A stretch of DNA of 58,022 nucleotides from Mucilaginibacter sp. (lineage in GTDB: Bacteria; Bacteroidota; Bacteroidia; Sphingobacteriales; Sphingobacteriaceae). A program made the translations under genes and the position numbers. The first letter of the stretch is position 1, and each line of letters opens with the position of its first letter. The notes under the pieces are model-generated. The model worked only from the letters and a program-made list of their open reading frames with translations, was not told the origin of the DNA and ran no database searches. This document shows, one piece after another, positions 48,784-58,022 of the stretch. The DNA is taken from assembly GCA_016763755.1 (NCBI GenBank), contig JAESTD010000031.1, positions 1-58,022 on the forward strand, given 5' to 3'.

Positions 48784-51700
48784 ATGAAATTTATTAAACA
48801 CCCAACGGGTGTAAAGAATAAATGCGGGCTATCTTCAAGAAAGTCGGTATTTATAATGAATTTGACACTTGCTTTAACCGTGCCTGTTGCATTGCCAAGC
48901 ATTGCAAGCGCATTCCCGCTAACAAAAGCAACCGTTAATGTAGATAAGCTTGTAAACTTTGCCGTTATAAAAGGTAAAGTATTAGATGAGAACGGTGCCC
49001 CATTGCCAGGTGTATCGGTAAGTGTAAAAGGCACCTCAGGTGGTGCTGTAACTGATGCAAGCGGTAATTTCTCAGTAAATGCTCCAGACAATGCAACCTT
49101 AGTATTTTCTTTTATTGGCTATCAATCTCAGGAAGTAGCCGTTGCAGGTAAAACTGTGATCAATGTTACTATGGTCCCGTCAGCAAAAGGGCTTAACGAG
49201 GTTGTAGTTACTGCACTTGGTATAACCAAAGAACAAAAAAAATTAGGCTATTCGGTATCTACCGTAAATGGGGATGCACTTAATAAAGCTAAAGAGAGTA
49301 ACGTTGCTTTATCACTTCAAGGCCGCGTAGCCGGTTTAAGTGTTGGTGCATCAAACGGTGGCCCGGGTTCGTCTGCACGTGTTTTATTACGTGGTTTAAC
49401 CAGCTTTACAGCACAAAGCCCTCTATATGTAATAAATGGTGTGCCTATGGATAATACCCAGAGAGGTGCATCAGGAGAATGGGGTGGTGCTGATTACGGT
49501 GATGGTATCTCTAACATCAACCCTGATGATATTGAGTCAATGACTGTTCTTAAAGGCCAGACAGCATCTGCTCTTTACGGCTCACGTGCAATCAACGGTG
49601 TTATTTTGATCACTACTAAATCAGGCAAGAAAAATGCCGGTTTTGGTGTTGAACTTAACAGCAACATACAGTTTGACCAGCCAGTTGATAATACCGATTT
49701 TCAACAAGTTTACGGCCAGGGTATACAAGGCAACAAGCCAACAACGCTTGATGCAGCCCGTCTCTCAGGAAACCTTGCATGGGGTTCCAAGATGGACGGC
49801 TCTGATGTTATGCAAATCGATGGTAAAACACATAAATATTCTCCGGTAAGCAATTATATCGATTTCTATCGTACCGCGCCATCATTTACTAACACCGTTG
49901 CGTTCACTAATGGTGGCCCTAACGGTGCCTTCAGGTTATCGTTATCAGATCTGCGTGCAAATTCAATTGTACAAAACAGCTATCTTGATAGGAAAACCTT
50001 CAATTTTAACGGAAGCCAACAGGTTACTCCTAAATTAAACATCAATGTTGTAGCCAACTACGTATTAGAAAGTTCTAAAAACAGATCTGGCTTAAGTGAC
50101 GGTCCGGGTAACCCTAACAACGTACAATTCCTTGCTCCTAACCAGGATCAGGCTACTTTGGCTCCGGGTGTTAATGCTGACGGTAAAGAGTTAACCTTTA
50201 CTGATGACAGTTATGTAACTAACCCTTATTTTGCTGCAAACTATTTCCAAAAGAATGTTAAGAGAGATCGTTTTATCTCTTCTTTATCAGCGAAATACGA
50301 CCTTACAAAATGGATATACGCACAAGCGCGTTTAGGTTATGATAAAAGTAACGATGAGCGTATAGATCTTGAACCTACAGGAACTGCGTACCGCAATGAT
50401 AATGGTACCATGAACCAGTCAAACAACCAAATCACAGAATTTAATGCCGACGTGTTGCTTAATGCCAAGCACGATATCGTTAAAGACCTGTTGAATTTAG
50501 ACTTAAGCATCGGTGGAAACATCCGTAAATCAAGCTACACCGGTACTTACATCAATGGTCAAAACGGGTTTATCATCCCTTATTTCTACAGTTTAAAAAA
50601 CTTTACTACTCGTGATTCCGGCCCTTTAACTGAGGATCCGTTTAGCAAAAAACAAGTAAACTCAGCATATTATTCAGCTGACTTTTCGGTAAAAGATTAC
50701 CTGGTAGTGAGCACCACCGGCCGATATGATACTTACAGTACTATATCTAACTCAGTTGGGCGTGGCATATTCTCTCCATCGGTATCAGGTAGTTTCATTT
50801 TCTCTGAGCTTTATAAAATGAACAATGTTGACTTGGGTAAAGTGCGTTTATCATTTGCACAAACAAGTAACGATGCGGCAGCATTTGCCAACACGGTTTA
50901 TTATAACTTAAACAACGCCATTAATGGTGTGCCAACAGCCGGTTTCAGCAGTCAGCTTCCTAACTTGTTCTTAGCACCTTTCAGGTTAAAAGAGCTTGAG
51001 GCTGGTTTAGAAATGAAATTCTGGGGTGATAGACTGGGTTTTGACCTTGCTTTCTTCTCACGTAAAACTAAAAATGAGATCATTAACGCTAACATTGATT
51101 GGTCGACAGGTTATACCAACCGTTATATCGGTACCGGCTCTACACAAAACCGCGGTATTGAGGTTGAGATACATGGCTCACCAGTTAGAACGTCTTCATT
51201 TAGCTGGACACCTGCACTTAACTTTACTTACGTTAAGAATAAGATCCTTCAAACAGATGGCGGAGACAATGGCAACGTAACTTTTGGTACCTACCGCCCA
51301 TTAAATGCTAACCTTGCGTTAGTAGCAGGTTTACCGGGCCCTCAGATCCTTGCTTACGATTACAAGCGCGATGCATCAGGAAATATAGTTATCGGATCGG
51401 ATGGCATACCCGTACGTGGCGATCTTAAGCCAATGGGTTCAACCATTCCAAAAATGTACGGTGGTTTAAATAACACGTTCAACTATAAACAATTTAACCT
51501 TGGGTTCTTAATTGATTACCGTTTTGGTGCTAAAGTGCTTTCGGGTACTGAGTATTACAGCATCTTTAGAGGTTTAAACAAATTAACTCTTGAAGGCCGC
51601 GAAACCGGCGTTGTAGCAGTAGGTGTTACCGAAAGCGGCGCGCAAAATACACAAAATGTATCTGCCCAAACTTACTACCAGGGTTTAGCGCGTAACATAT

Positions 51701-51972
51701 CAGCATCTAACGTATTAAACGGCGATTTCATCAAACTTCGTCAGGTTACTTTAGGCTATGTTTTCAACGCACCAATGTTAAGAGGTACGCCTTTCAGCAG
51801 TATAGGCGTATCAGCAGTGGCTCGTAACCTTTGGACGATCATGAAACACACCAAAAACATCGACCCGGAATCAGGTTTCTCAAACGATGTTAGATACACA
51901 GGTATTGAAGGCACCAGCTTACCTTTCACCAGAACTTATGGTTTAAACCTAAACTTTAAATTCAAAAACTAA
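48784..51972 (+). CDS. susC: SusC/RagA family TonB-linked outer membrane protein (no STN domain)
   Basis: CarboxypepD_reg (GKVLDENGAPLPGVSVSVKGTSGGAVTDASGNFSVNAP), plug (NEVVVTALGITKEQKKLGYSVSTVNGDAL...VLKGQTASALYGSRAINGVILITTK), beta-barrel end ...TYGLNLNFKFKN. Confidence 0.96.
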   Translation: MKFIKHPTGVKNKCGLSSRKSVFIMNLTLALTVPVALPSIASAFPLTKATVNVDKLVNFAVIKGKVLDENGAPLPGVSVSVKGTSGGAVTDASGNFSVNAPDNATLVFSFIGYQSQEVAVAGKTVINVTMVPSAKGLNEVVVTALGITKEQKKLGYSVSTVNGDALNKAKESNVALSLQGRVAGLSVGASNGGPGSSARVLLRGLTSFTAQSPLYVINGVPMDNTQRGASGEWGGADYGDGISNINPDDIESMTVLKGQTASALYGSRAINGVILITTKSGKKNAGFGVELNSNIQFDQPVDNTDFQQVYGQGIQGNKPTTLDAARLSGNLAWGSKMDGSDVMQIDGKTHKYSPVSNYIDFYRTAPSFTNTVAFTNGGPNGAFRLSLSDLRANSIVQNSYLDRKTFNFNGSQQVTPKLNINVVANYVLESSKNRSGLSDGPGNPNNVQFLAPNQDQATLAPGVNADGKELTFTDDSYVTNPYFAANYFQKNVKRDRFISSLSAKYDLTKWIYAQARLGYDKSNDERIDLEPTGTAYRNDNGTMNQSNNQITEFNADVLLNAKHDIVKDLLNLDLSIGGNIRKSSYTGTYINGQNGFIIPYFYSLKNFTTRDSGPLTEDPFSKKQVNSAYYSADFSVKDYLVVSTTGRYDTYSTISNSVGRGIFSPSVSGSFIFSELYKMNNVDLGKVRLSFAQTSNDAAAFANTVYYNLNNAINGVPTAGFSSQLPNLFLAPFRLKELEAGLEMKFWGDRLGFDLAFFSRKTKNEIINANIDWSTGYTNRYIGTGSTQNRGIEVEIHGSPVRTSSFSWTPALNFTYVKNKILQTDGGDNGNVTFGTYRPLNANLALVAGLPGPQILAYDYKRDASGNIVIGSDGIPVRGDLKPMGSTIPKMYGGLNNTFNYKQFNLGFLIDYRFGAKVLSGTEYYSIFRGLNKLTLEGRETGVVAVGVTESGAQNTQNVSAQTYYQGLARNISASNVLNGDFIKLRQVTLGYVFNAPMLRGTPFSSIGVSAVARNLWTIMKHTKNIDPESGFSNDVRYTGIEGTSLPFTRTYGLNLNFKFKN

Positions 51973-51977
51973 AACAG

Positions 51978-53570
51978 ATGAAAAAAAGATATTTTTTTAG
52001 TTGTCTGGTAGCTGGAGCTACATTTATGTCCAGCTGTACCAAGAATTTTGATGAGATCAATACGAACCCGAATAAAACTACGGCAGACCTTATCAATCCA
52101 AACTATTTCATGTCGCAGGCGCAGATCACTTTCTCGCAAACCGGCTATGATCAGTTGTTGTTCCAAAGCATGTGGACGCAGTCGTTAGCATCAACTTTTA
52201 GCTATTACAGCAACGGTGATAAGTATGTATTAGGCGGTAGCGGTACCGGTTATTATAACCGTACCTGGAACCGTGCCTACAGCGCACTTACTTTGGTTGA
52301 TGAAATGAAGAATTTGATCAAAGACAAGCCTGAGTACACCAACCTTGACGCTTGTGGTTCAATTTTACGTGTGCTTTTTATGCAGCGCATTACAGACCTG
52401 TACGGCGATGCTCCGTATAGCGAAGAGGGTCTTGCAAAGAGCGGTAATTTTACACCTAAGTTTGATAAACAGCAAGATATTTACAATGCTATGTTATCAC
52501 AGCTTGAAACTGCTATCGCTGCACTTGATGCGTCTAAAGCTGCGCCAACAACCGATCTTTTTTACAAAGGCAATATTCCTCAGTGGAAACGGATGGGTTA
52601 TTCATTGATGTTGAGATTGGCAATGCGTTTAACAAAAGTTTCTCCGGACCTTGCCAAAACATGGGCCGAGAAAGCTTACGCAGGCGGCACCATGACTAGC
52701 GCTTCAGACGATGTTAAGGTAATGGCTGATGCTAACAATGCTACCAGCAGTAATTCTGATGCATTATTGGTAACAGATGATTTCCGCGAAGTACGCTGGG
52801 GTAAAACTTTGATGGATTACTTAAAAGCAAACAATGACCCACGTATCAGCGCAATAGCTGAGATCACCAATGGTAATGGTAAAAAGGCTAACGAAGATAG
52901 AACTGTTGTTGGTAACAATGCCGCTGCTTTGCAATTAGGTTTGCCAAACGGCTATGATCTGTTAGGTGGTAATACCGATATTTCAAAAGCTCCGGGTTAC
53001 CCGGGTGCAACCCCTGCTGCAGATGGTACAGATGCACCTGCACCGCTGGGTAAATACTCTCGCCCGCGTTTAAGAGTGTATGATGATAAAGGCAGCGCTA
53101 ACTTTATCTACACCTACGGCGAATCTGAATTATTATTGGCAGAAGCCGCTTCAAGAGGATGGAATACAGGCGTGGCTGCTACACACTTTGCAAACGCTTT
53201 AGCGGCAGACATGAAATCATTAGCAGGTTATAACGCAACACCTACCGCTGTAGTTAGTGACGCTGATATTGCAATTTATGTTGCTGCGCATCCGTTAGTT
53301 GCGGGCACTGCATTACAACAGATCAATACAGAGTACTGGGTTGCCACCTCAACCACTTTTGATTTTAACGAGACATTCGCTAACTGGAGAAGATCTGGTT
53401 TCCCTGTGTTAACCCCGGTTACTTACCAGGGCCAATACATCACAAGCCAGGTGCCACGCAGAATGCCTTATCCTATTACACTACCACAGCAAAACGGTGC
53501 TAATTATGCCGCTGCTGTCTCAAGTCAGGGTGCAGATAACTTTGCTACCCGTGTTTGGTGGGATAAATAA
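51978..53570 (+). CDS. susD: SusD/RagB family nutrient-binding outer membrane lipoprotein
   Basis: Lipobox ATFMSSCTKNFDEINTNPNKTT; ILRVLFMQRITDLYGDAPYSEEG; PRLRVYDDKGSANFIYTYGESELLLAEAASRGW. Confidence 0.93.
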   Translation: MKKRYFFSCLVAGATFMSSCTKNFDEINTNPNKTTADLINPNYFMSQAQITFSQTGYDQLLFQSMWTQSLASTFSYYSNGDKYVLGGSGTGYYNRTWNRAYSALTLVDEMKNLIKDKPEYTNLDACGSILRVLFMQRITDLYGDAPYSEEGLAKSGNFTPKFDKQQDIYNAMLSQLETAIAALDASKAAPTTDLFYKGNIPQWKRMGYSLMLRLAMRLTKVSPDLAKTWAEKAYAGGTMTSASDDVKVMADANNATSSNSDALLVTDDFREVRWGKTLMDYLKANNDPRISAIAEITNGNGKKANEDRTVVGNNAAALQLGLPNGYDLLGGNTDISKAPGYPGATPAADGTDAPAPLGKYSRPRLRVYDDKGSANFIYTYGESELLLAEAASRGWNTGVAATHFANALAADMKSLAGYNATPTAVVSDADIAIYVAAHPLVAGTALQQINTEYWVATSTTFDFNETFANWRRSGFPVLTPVTYQGQYITSQVPRRMPYPITLPQQNGANYAAAVSSQGADNFATRVWWDK

Positions 53571-53587
53571 TAACTCCGATTTTAGTT

Positions 53588-53623
53588 AAATAGTAAAGAG
53601 GCTATATGCCTCTTTACTATTTA
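53588..53623 (+). terminator. Terminator between susD and the FG-GAP/ASPIC gene
   Basis: AAATAGTAAAGAGGCtatatGCCTCTTTACTATTT perfect 15-bp stem. Confidence 0.8.
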
Positions 53624-53640
53624 CTTTTAAGCTTGATATA

Positions 53641-56600
53641 GTGTTGAAGATCCCTGATTCTTTCCGTTGCTTGCTCATAATTGCAGCCTTTTGCTTCCCT
53701 AAGGCCCTTTCTGCGCAAACGTTATTTAAACTATTGCCTTCCACTCAAACCAGTATTAAATTCAGTAACGACATTGCTGAAACAGAATCTTTAAACGTTT
53801 TATCATACGAATACTTCTACAATGGGGCAGGTGTTGCCGTTGGCGACATCAACAATGATGGCCTGCCCGACCTGTATTTTACAGGCAACATGAAACCTGA
53901 TAAGCTGTACCTTAACCTTGGCGGCTTAAAATTTAAAGACATTACCCGCGAAGCCGGATCTGGCTTAGAAGGGCGTAACAATGGTTGGAAAACTGGTGTA
54001 ACCATGGCCGATGTAAACGGCGATGGTTTAGTAGATATCTATGTTTGCTATTCTGGCAAAAAAGATGATGCCATACGCGCCAACCAACTTTTCATCAACA
54101 AAGGAAATAACAAGTTCGAGGAACAAGCTGCCGCATATGGCCTTGCCGATGTAGGCTACAGTACCCAGGCCGTATTTTTTGATTACGACAACGACGGCGA
54201 CCTGGACATGTTCCTGCTGAACCACAATATAAAAAAGCTCGATAACATGGAGCTTGCCCGGTACAAAGATCAAACGGACCTGCTGGCGAGTAACAAACTC
54301 TACCGTAATGATAATGGCAAGTTTACGGAGGTATCAAAAAGCGCCGGAATTATCCAAAACCCGCTCACCTTCGGTTTAGGTGTAGCGGTATCAGACATTA
54401 ACAAAGATGGCTGGCTGGATATCTACGTTACCAACGATTATAACGAACCCGACTACATCTACATTAATACCCATAACGGCAAATTTGAAGAACGTTCAAA
54501 AGAAATGCTGAGACACATGTCACATTTCTCTATGGGGGTAGATGTGGCAGATTATAATAACGATGGCCTGCCCGATATCTTAACATTGGATATGCTGCCT
54601 GCAGATAACCACAGGCAAAAATCATTACAATTACAGGAAAACTATGAGTCTTTCGCATTGATGCAAAACCAGGGTTTGTATAACCAATACATGCGCAACA
54701 TGCTGCAGTTGAATAATGGCGACGGCACATTTAGCGAGATCGGTCAGTTGGCAGGTATTTCTAATACCGACTGGAGCTGGTGCCCCTTGTTTGCTGATTT
54801 TGATAATGATGGTTATAAAGACCTGTTCATATCAAACGGTTACCTGCGCGACTATACCAACAAAGATTTTTTACGGTATTGGGGTGATTACAAAATTAAA
54901 AAAGCGATGGCCAACGAGCCATTCTTGCTGATGGATCTGGTGCAAGCGATGCCATCTACGCCGGTGCCTGATTATATCTTCCGAAATAACCACGATCTTA
55001 CTTTCAGCAATAAACAAGTGGAGTGGGGGCTCGATCAGCAAAATATTTCAGGAGGCGCGGTATATGCCGACCTGGATAATGACGGGGACCTTGACCTTGT
55101 GGTAAATGCCATTAACCAACCGGCTTCTGTCTATCAAAATAACAGTATTGAGAATTTCAAAACCCATTATATTGCTTTTAAACTGAAGGGCGAGGGTCAA
55201 AACACTGCTGCCATTGGGTCTAAAATATACCTGTATACCGCGGCGGGTACCCAGAACCAGGAATTGATACCAGGTAGGGGATACTTGTCATCGGTTTCAA
55301 CCACGCTTAACTTTGGTTTAGGCAGCCAAACCAAAATTGATTCGGTAAAGATCATTTGGCCGAACCAAACGGTACAGTATTTAAAGGATATTAAGGCCGA
55401 TCAGCAGATAACTGTTTCTCCCAAACCAACGGACATGGCTGGTCTGGATGCTGCACCACAAAAGCTGTTAAGCGAGGTTAAACCACTTATAGCTTACAAA
55501 CCCGATGAGGCAACCGACAATGATTTTAAGCGCCAACTACTGATGACGTTTATGTATTCCAGAACATCACCGGTTATGGCCAAGGCCGATGTTAATGGCG
55601 ATAAGCTGGAAGATATTTTTGTAAGCGGCGAAAAAAATAGTCCTGGTAAATTATTTATTCAGCAAAAAGGTGGCACTTACCAGCTTGTTGAGTTGGTGCG
55701 TGGTTATGAGGAAAATATAGGTTCCATTGCTGCGGCGGTATTCTTTGATGCCAACGGAGATGGCAAACCCGACTTGTATCTTGCAAAAGGTGGTTATGCT
55801 AACTATGAACCTAATACTGCCAACCTGCAGGATGAACTTTATTTAAATGAAGGTAATGGCCGTTTCGTACTAACAAAAACAGGTTTACCAACTCTTAACG
55901 CAAACAGCAAAAGCTGTGTTGTTCCATGCGATTTTGATGGAGATGGCGACATTGATCTCTTTGTGGGCGGAAGGGTAATCCCAGGCAAATACCCTGTCAC
56001 TCCGCAAAGCTACTTATTGATAAATGATGGTAAAGCGCATTTCACTGTGGCCGATGTGCCATTTGCCAAAATAGGTATGGTTACCGATGCGCAATGGGTT
56101 GATCTTAACAACGATAAGCGCAAGGATCTGGTGCTGTGCGGCGAAATGATGCCAATAACCATATTCCTAAACACGGCTAAGGGCTTTGAAGATCACACTG
56201 TTGATTATTTTGCATCACCACAAAAAGGCTTTTGGTTTAAAATGGCCTTTGCAGATGTGAATGGCGATGGCACGCCTGATCTGATTGCCGGCAATCTTGG
56301 CCAAAATTCTCAGATCCACGCATCGGAAAAAGAACCGGCAGAACTTTACTATGCCGATTTTGACGATAATGGTTCTATCGATCCATTCCTCAATTTTTAT
56401 GTTGATGGTAAAAGCTATCCCTTCGTAAGCCGCGATGAAATAAATGAGCAGATCTACTCAATGCGTCGCAGATTTACTTCATACAAAGCGTACGCAGATG
56501 CTTCGATGAAAGAAATACTGAATGCTGACGAATTGGCTAAGGCGCAAAAGCTTCTGGCCAACACCACTGCAACTACCTTATTTATTAACAAGGGCGGTAA

Positions 56601-56925
56601 ATTTACCCAAGCCGAATTGCCTTTAGATGCACAATTTGCTCCTGTTACGCAGATACTCACCAATGATTTCGATAAAGACGGTAAGCAGGATATTTTATTG
56701 CTCGGCAACAGATCAGATAACCGTTTAAAGATAGGCAGTATGGATGCTAATTATGGCGTGCTATTGAAAGGAGATGGTAAAGGTGGATTTACCTACATCA
56801 CACAACCCGTATCAGGTCTGTCAGTAACAGGAGATGTGAAATCCGCAGTAGAGACCAGGGTAGATAATGTGAATTATTTGATCATCGGGACATCCGGCAA
56901 CCCACTTCAATTTTTTAAACGATGA
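53641..56925 (+). CDS. FG-GAP/VCBS repeat protein with ASPIC/UnbV domain (CRTAC1-like)
   Basis: Signal peptide; repeated GVAVGDINNDGLPDLYFTGN / MADVNGDGLVDIYV / VFFDYDNDGDLDMFLLNHN; ASPIC-like AIGSKIYLYTAAGTQNQELIPGRGYLSSVSTTLNFGLGSQTKIDSVKIIWPN. GTG start. Confidence 0.92.
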   Translation: MLKIPDSFRCLLIIAAFCFPKALSAQTLFKLLPSTQTSIKFSNDIAETESLNVLSYEYFYNGAGVAVGDINNDGLPDLYFTGNMKPDKLYLNLGGLKFKDITREAGSGLEGRNNGWKTGVTMADVNGDGLVDIYVCYSGKKDDAIRANQLFINKGNNKFEEQAAAYGLADVGYSTQAVFFDYDNDGDLDMFLLNHNIKKLDNMELARYKDQTDLLASNKLYRNDNGKFTEVSKSAGIIQNPLTFGLGVAVSDINKDGWLDIYVTNDYNEPDYIYINTHNGKFEERSKEMLRHMSHFSMGVDVADYNNDGLPDILTLDMLPADNHRQKSLQLQENYESFALMQNQGLYNQYMRNMLQLNNGDGTFSEIGQLAGISNTDWSWCPLFADFDNDGYKDLFISNGYLRDYTNKDFLRYWGDYKIKKAMANEPFLLMDLVQAMPSTPVPDYIFRNNHDLTFSNKQVEWGLDQQNISGGAVYADLDNDGDLDLVVNAINQPASVYQNNSIENFKTHYIAFKLKGEGQNTAAIGSKIYLYTAAGTQNQELIPGRGYLSSVSTTLNFGLGSQTKIDSVKIIWPNQTVQYLKDIKADQQITVSPKPTDMAGLDAAPQKLLSEVKPLIAYKPDEATDNDFKRQLLMTFMYSRTSPVMAKADVNGDKLEDIFVSGEKNSPGKLFIQQKGGTYQLVELVRGYEENIGSIAAAVFFDANGDGKPDLYLAKGGYANYEPNTANLQDELYLNEGNGRFVLTKTGLPTLNANSKSCVVPCDFDGDGDIDLFVGGRVIPGKYPVTPQSYLLINDGKAHFTVADVPFAKIGMVTDAQWVDLNNDKRKDLVLCGEMMPITIFLNTAKGFEDHTVDYFASPQKGFWFKMAFADVNGDGTPDLIAGNLGQNSQIHASEKEPAELYYADFDDNGSIDPFLNFYVDGKSYPFVSRDEINEQIYSMRRRFTSYKAYADASMKEILNADELAKAQKLLANTTATTLFINKGGKFTQAELPLDAQFAPVTQILTNDFDKDGKQDILLLGNRSDNRLKIGSMDANYGVLLKGDGKGGFTYITQPVSGLSVTGDVKSAVETRVDNVNYLIIGTSGNPLQFFKR

Positions 56926-58022
56926 AGTGTTTTAAACCATATCTGTTGTTAGCGCTTGCGTTTGTTAATACGTTAACCGCTGGGGCACAAAGCCGTAAAA
57001 CCTATCCGGATTATTTGCAGCCGGATCATGCGGTAAATGCACTTACTATGGTGATGATCCATGATGTGGTTAGTCCGCCGGTTGCTGCACGGTATTATGC
57101 TTACTGCATGATGGGAGCTTATAATCTGGTGAATGCCAATAATAAGAGTATTCCTGCTCTGCAAAAGATCATTAAGTCCTATAAAACTGGAGGCGCTTTA
57201 GATACGCTCAAGGTTACGTATGATTATAAAATAGCATCATACTATTCAATACTGGAGTTAGGTAAAAAGTTATTGCCATCAGGCCCCTTGCTTGAGGATG
57301 ATCAGAATCAATTTGTATCGCTGCTAAAGAAAACCGGGGTAAAGCAGGATGTAATAGACAACTCTGTAAAAGCAGCGCTAATTGCTTCAAAGGACGTGTT
57401 AGCTTTCGCCAAAACGGATAATTACAACAAACTAAGTACCCTCAAAAGATACACACCTTCTAAAGACGACGGCAAATGGTATCCAACACCGCCAGGATAT
57501 TTTGAAGCGGTAGAACCAAATTGGCGTACTGTAAGAGTACTTTTGCTTGACTCAGCGAAACAATGCAAGCCGGGGAAGCTTACACCATTCAGTAAAGATT
57601 CTACTTCGGCATTCTACAAACAGGTAATGGCGGTGTATGATCAATCTAAACACCTTACGGTAGAACAGCTTAACCAAGCCCTGTTCTGGGATTGTAACCC
57701 TTTTGCCATTACCACATCCGGCCACATGGCTATTGGTTTCAAGAAGATAAGCCCGGGCGGGCATTGGATGCATGTTACCGGCTTGGTTTCTAAACAAGCA
57801 AAATTAAGTTTCGACCAAACCATTGCAGCACTTACCATTGAGGGTGCAACCCTCATGGATGCCTTTATCAGTTGCTGGGACGAGAAATATAACAGTGACC
57901 GCATTCGCCCCGAAACATATATCAATAAATATATAGATGTCACCTGGCAGCCGGTATTGCAAACGCCGCCGTTCCCTGAATATACCAGCGGGCACGCAGT
58001 AATTTCAAATGCATCAGCAGAG
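56922..58022 (+). CDS. Vanadium-dependent haloperoxidase / PAP2-like protein (3' truncated by window edge)
   Basis: Manual translation from ATG 56922 (ATGA overlap with the upstream stop): signal peptide, LQPDHAVNALTMVMIHDVVSPPVAARYYAYCMMGAYN..., YNSDRIRPETYIN..., TPPFPEYTSGHAVISNASAE (PxYxSGH vanadate/phosphate-binding motif). Confidence 0.88.
   Translation, partial: MKCFKPYLLLALAFVNTLTAGAQSRKTYPDYLQPDHAVNALTMVMIHDVVSPPVAARYYAYCMMGAYNLVNANNKSIPALQKIIKSYKTGGALDTLKVTYDYKIASYYSILELGKKLLPSGPLLEDDQNQFVSLLKKTGVKQDVIDNSVKAALIASKDVLAFAKTDNYNKLSTLKRYTPSKDDGKWYPTPPGYFEAVEPNWRTVRVLLLDSAKQCKPGKLTPFSKDSTSAFYKQVMAVYDQSKHLTVEQLNQALFWDCNPFAITTSGHMAIGFKKISPGGHWMHVTGLVSKQAKLSFDQTIAALTIEGATLMDAFISCWDEKYNSDRIRPETYINKYIDVTWQPVLQTPPFPEYTSGHAVISNASAE

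Noticed and set aside
53641-56925. Internal DNA repeats of the FG-GAP gene as a recombination array
   Set aside because: DxNxDG repeats are protein-level and diverged at the DNA level; ordinary for beta-propeller repeats.

Overview
Bacteroidota chromosomal window, most likely Sphingobacteriaceae (Mucilaginibacter/Pedobacter-like). This rests on SusC/SusD pairs, TAnnTTTG-type promoters and gene content; no database search was run. Left to right it contains: (1) a hybrid-kinase/CheR/CheB/hybrid-kinase island; (2) Ogt and SDR genes; (3) a System-I-like cytochrome c maturation cluster (ccmB, ccmC, ccmD-like, ccmE, ccmF/ccsA-like) with a CarboxypepD_reg-type protein and glutamate dehydrogenase inside it; (4) mutS, an NlpC/P60 gene, two tandem DUF3857/transglutaminase proteins, a DnaQ-like exonuclease and queG; (5) a minus-strand glycan-utilisation locus (ECF sigma, FecR, STN-SusC, SusD, GH92, exported Gfo/Idh/MocA); (6) ruvB, a DPM1-like glycosyltransferase, a POT transporter and a thiolase; (7) an SPFH / small protein / Arc-like RHH operon; (8) a PgpH-like 7TM-HD protein, tRNA-Ser(GCT) and a candidate structured RNA; (9) a second SusC/SusD pair followed by a giant FG-GAP/ASPIC protein and a vanadium-haloperoxidase/PAP2 gene cut by the window edge. 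Two highly conserved genes (ruvB and the STN-SusC) each carry an apparent 1-nt deletion. Several REP/MITE-like palindromes lie between genes. The most promising leads are the SusCD-ASPIC-haloperoxidase module, the SPFH/Arc operon, the exported Gfo/Idh next to GH92, the CheB/CheR-kinase island without visible chemotaxis genes, and the structured intergenic region after tRNA-Ser.
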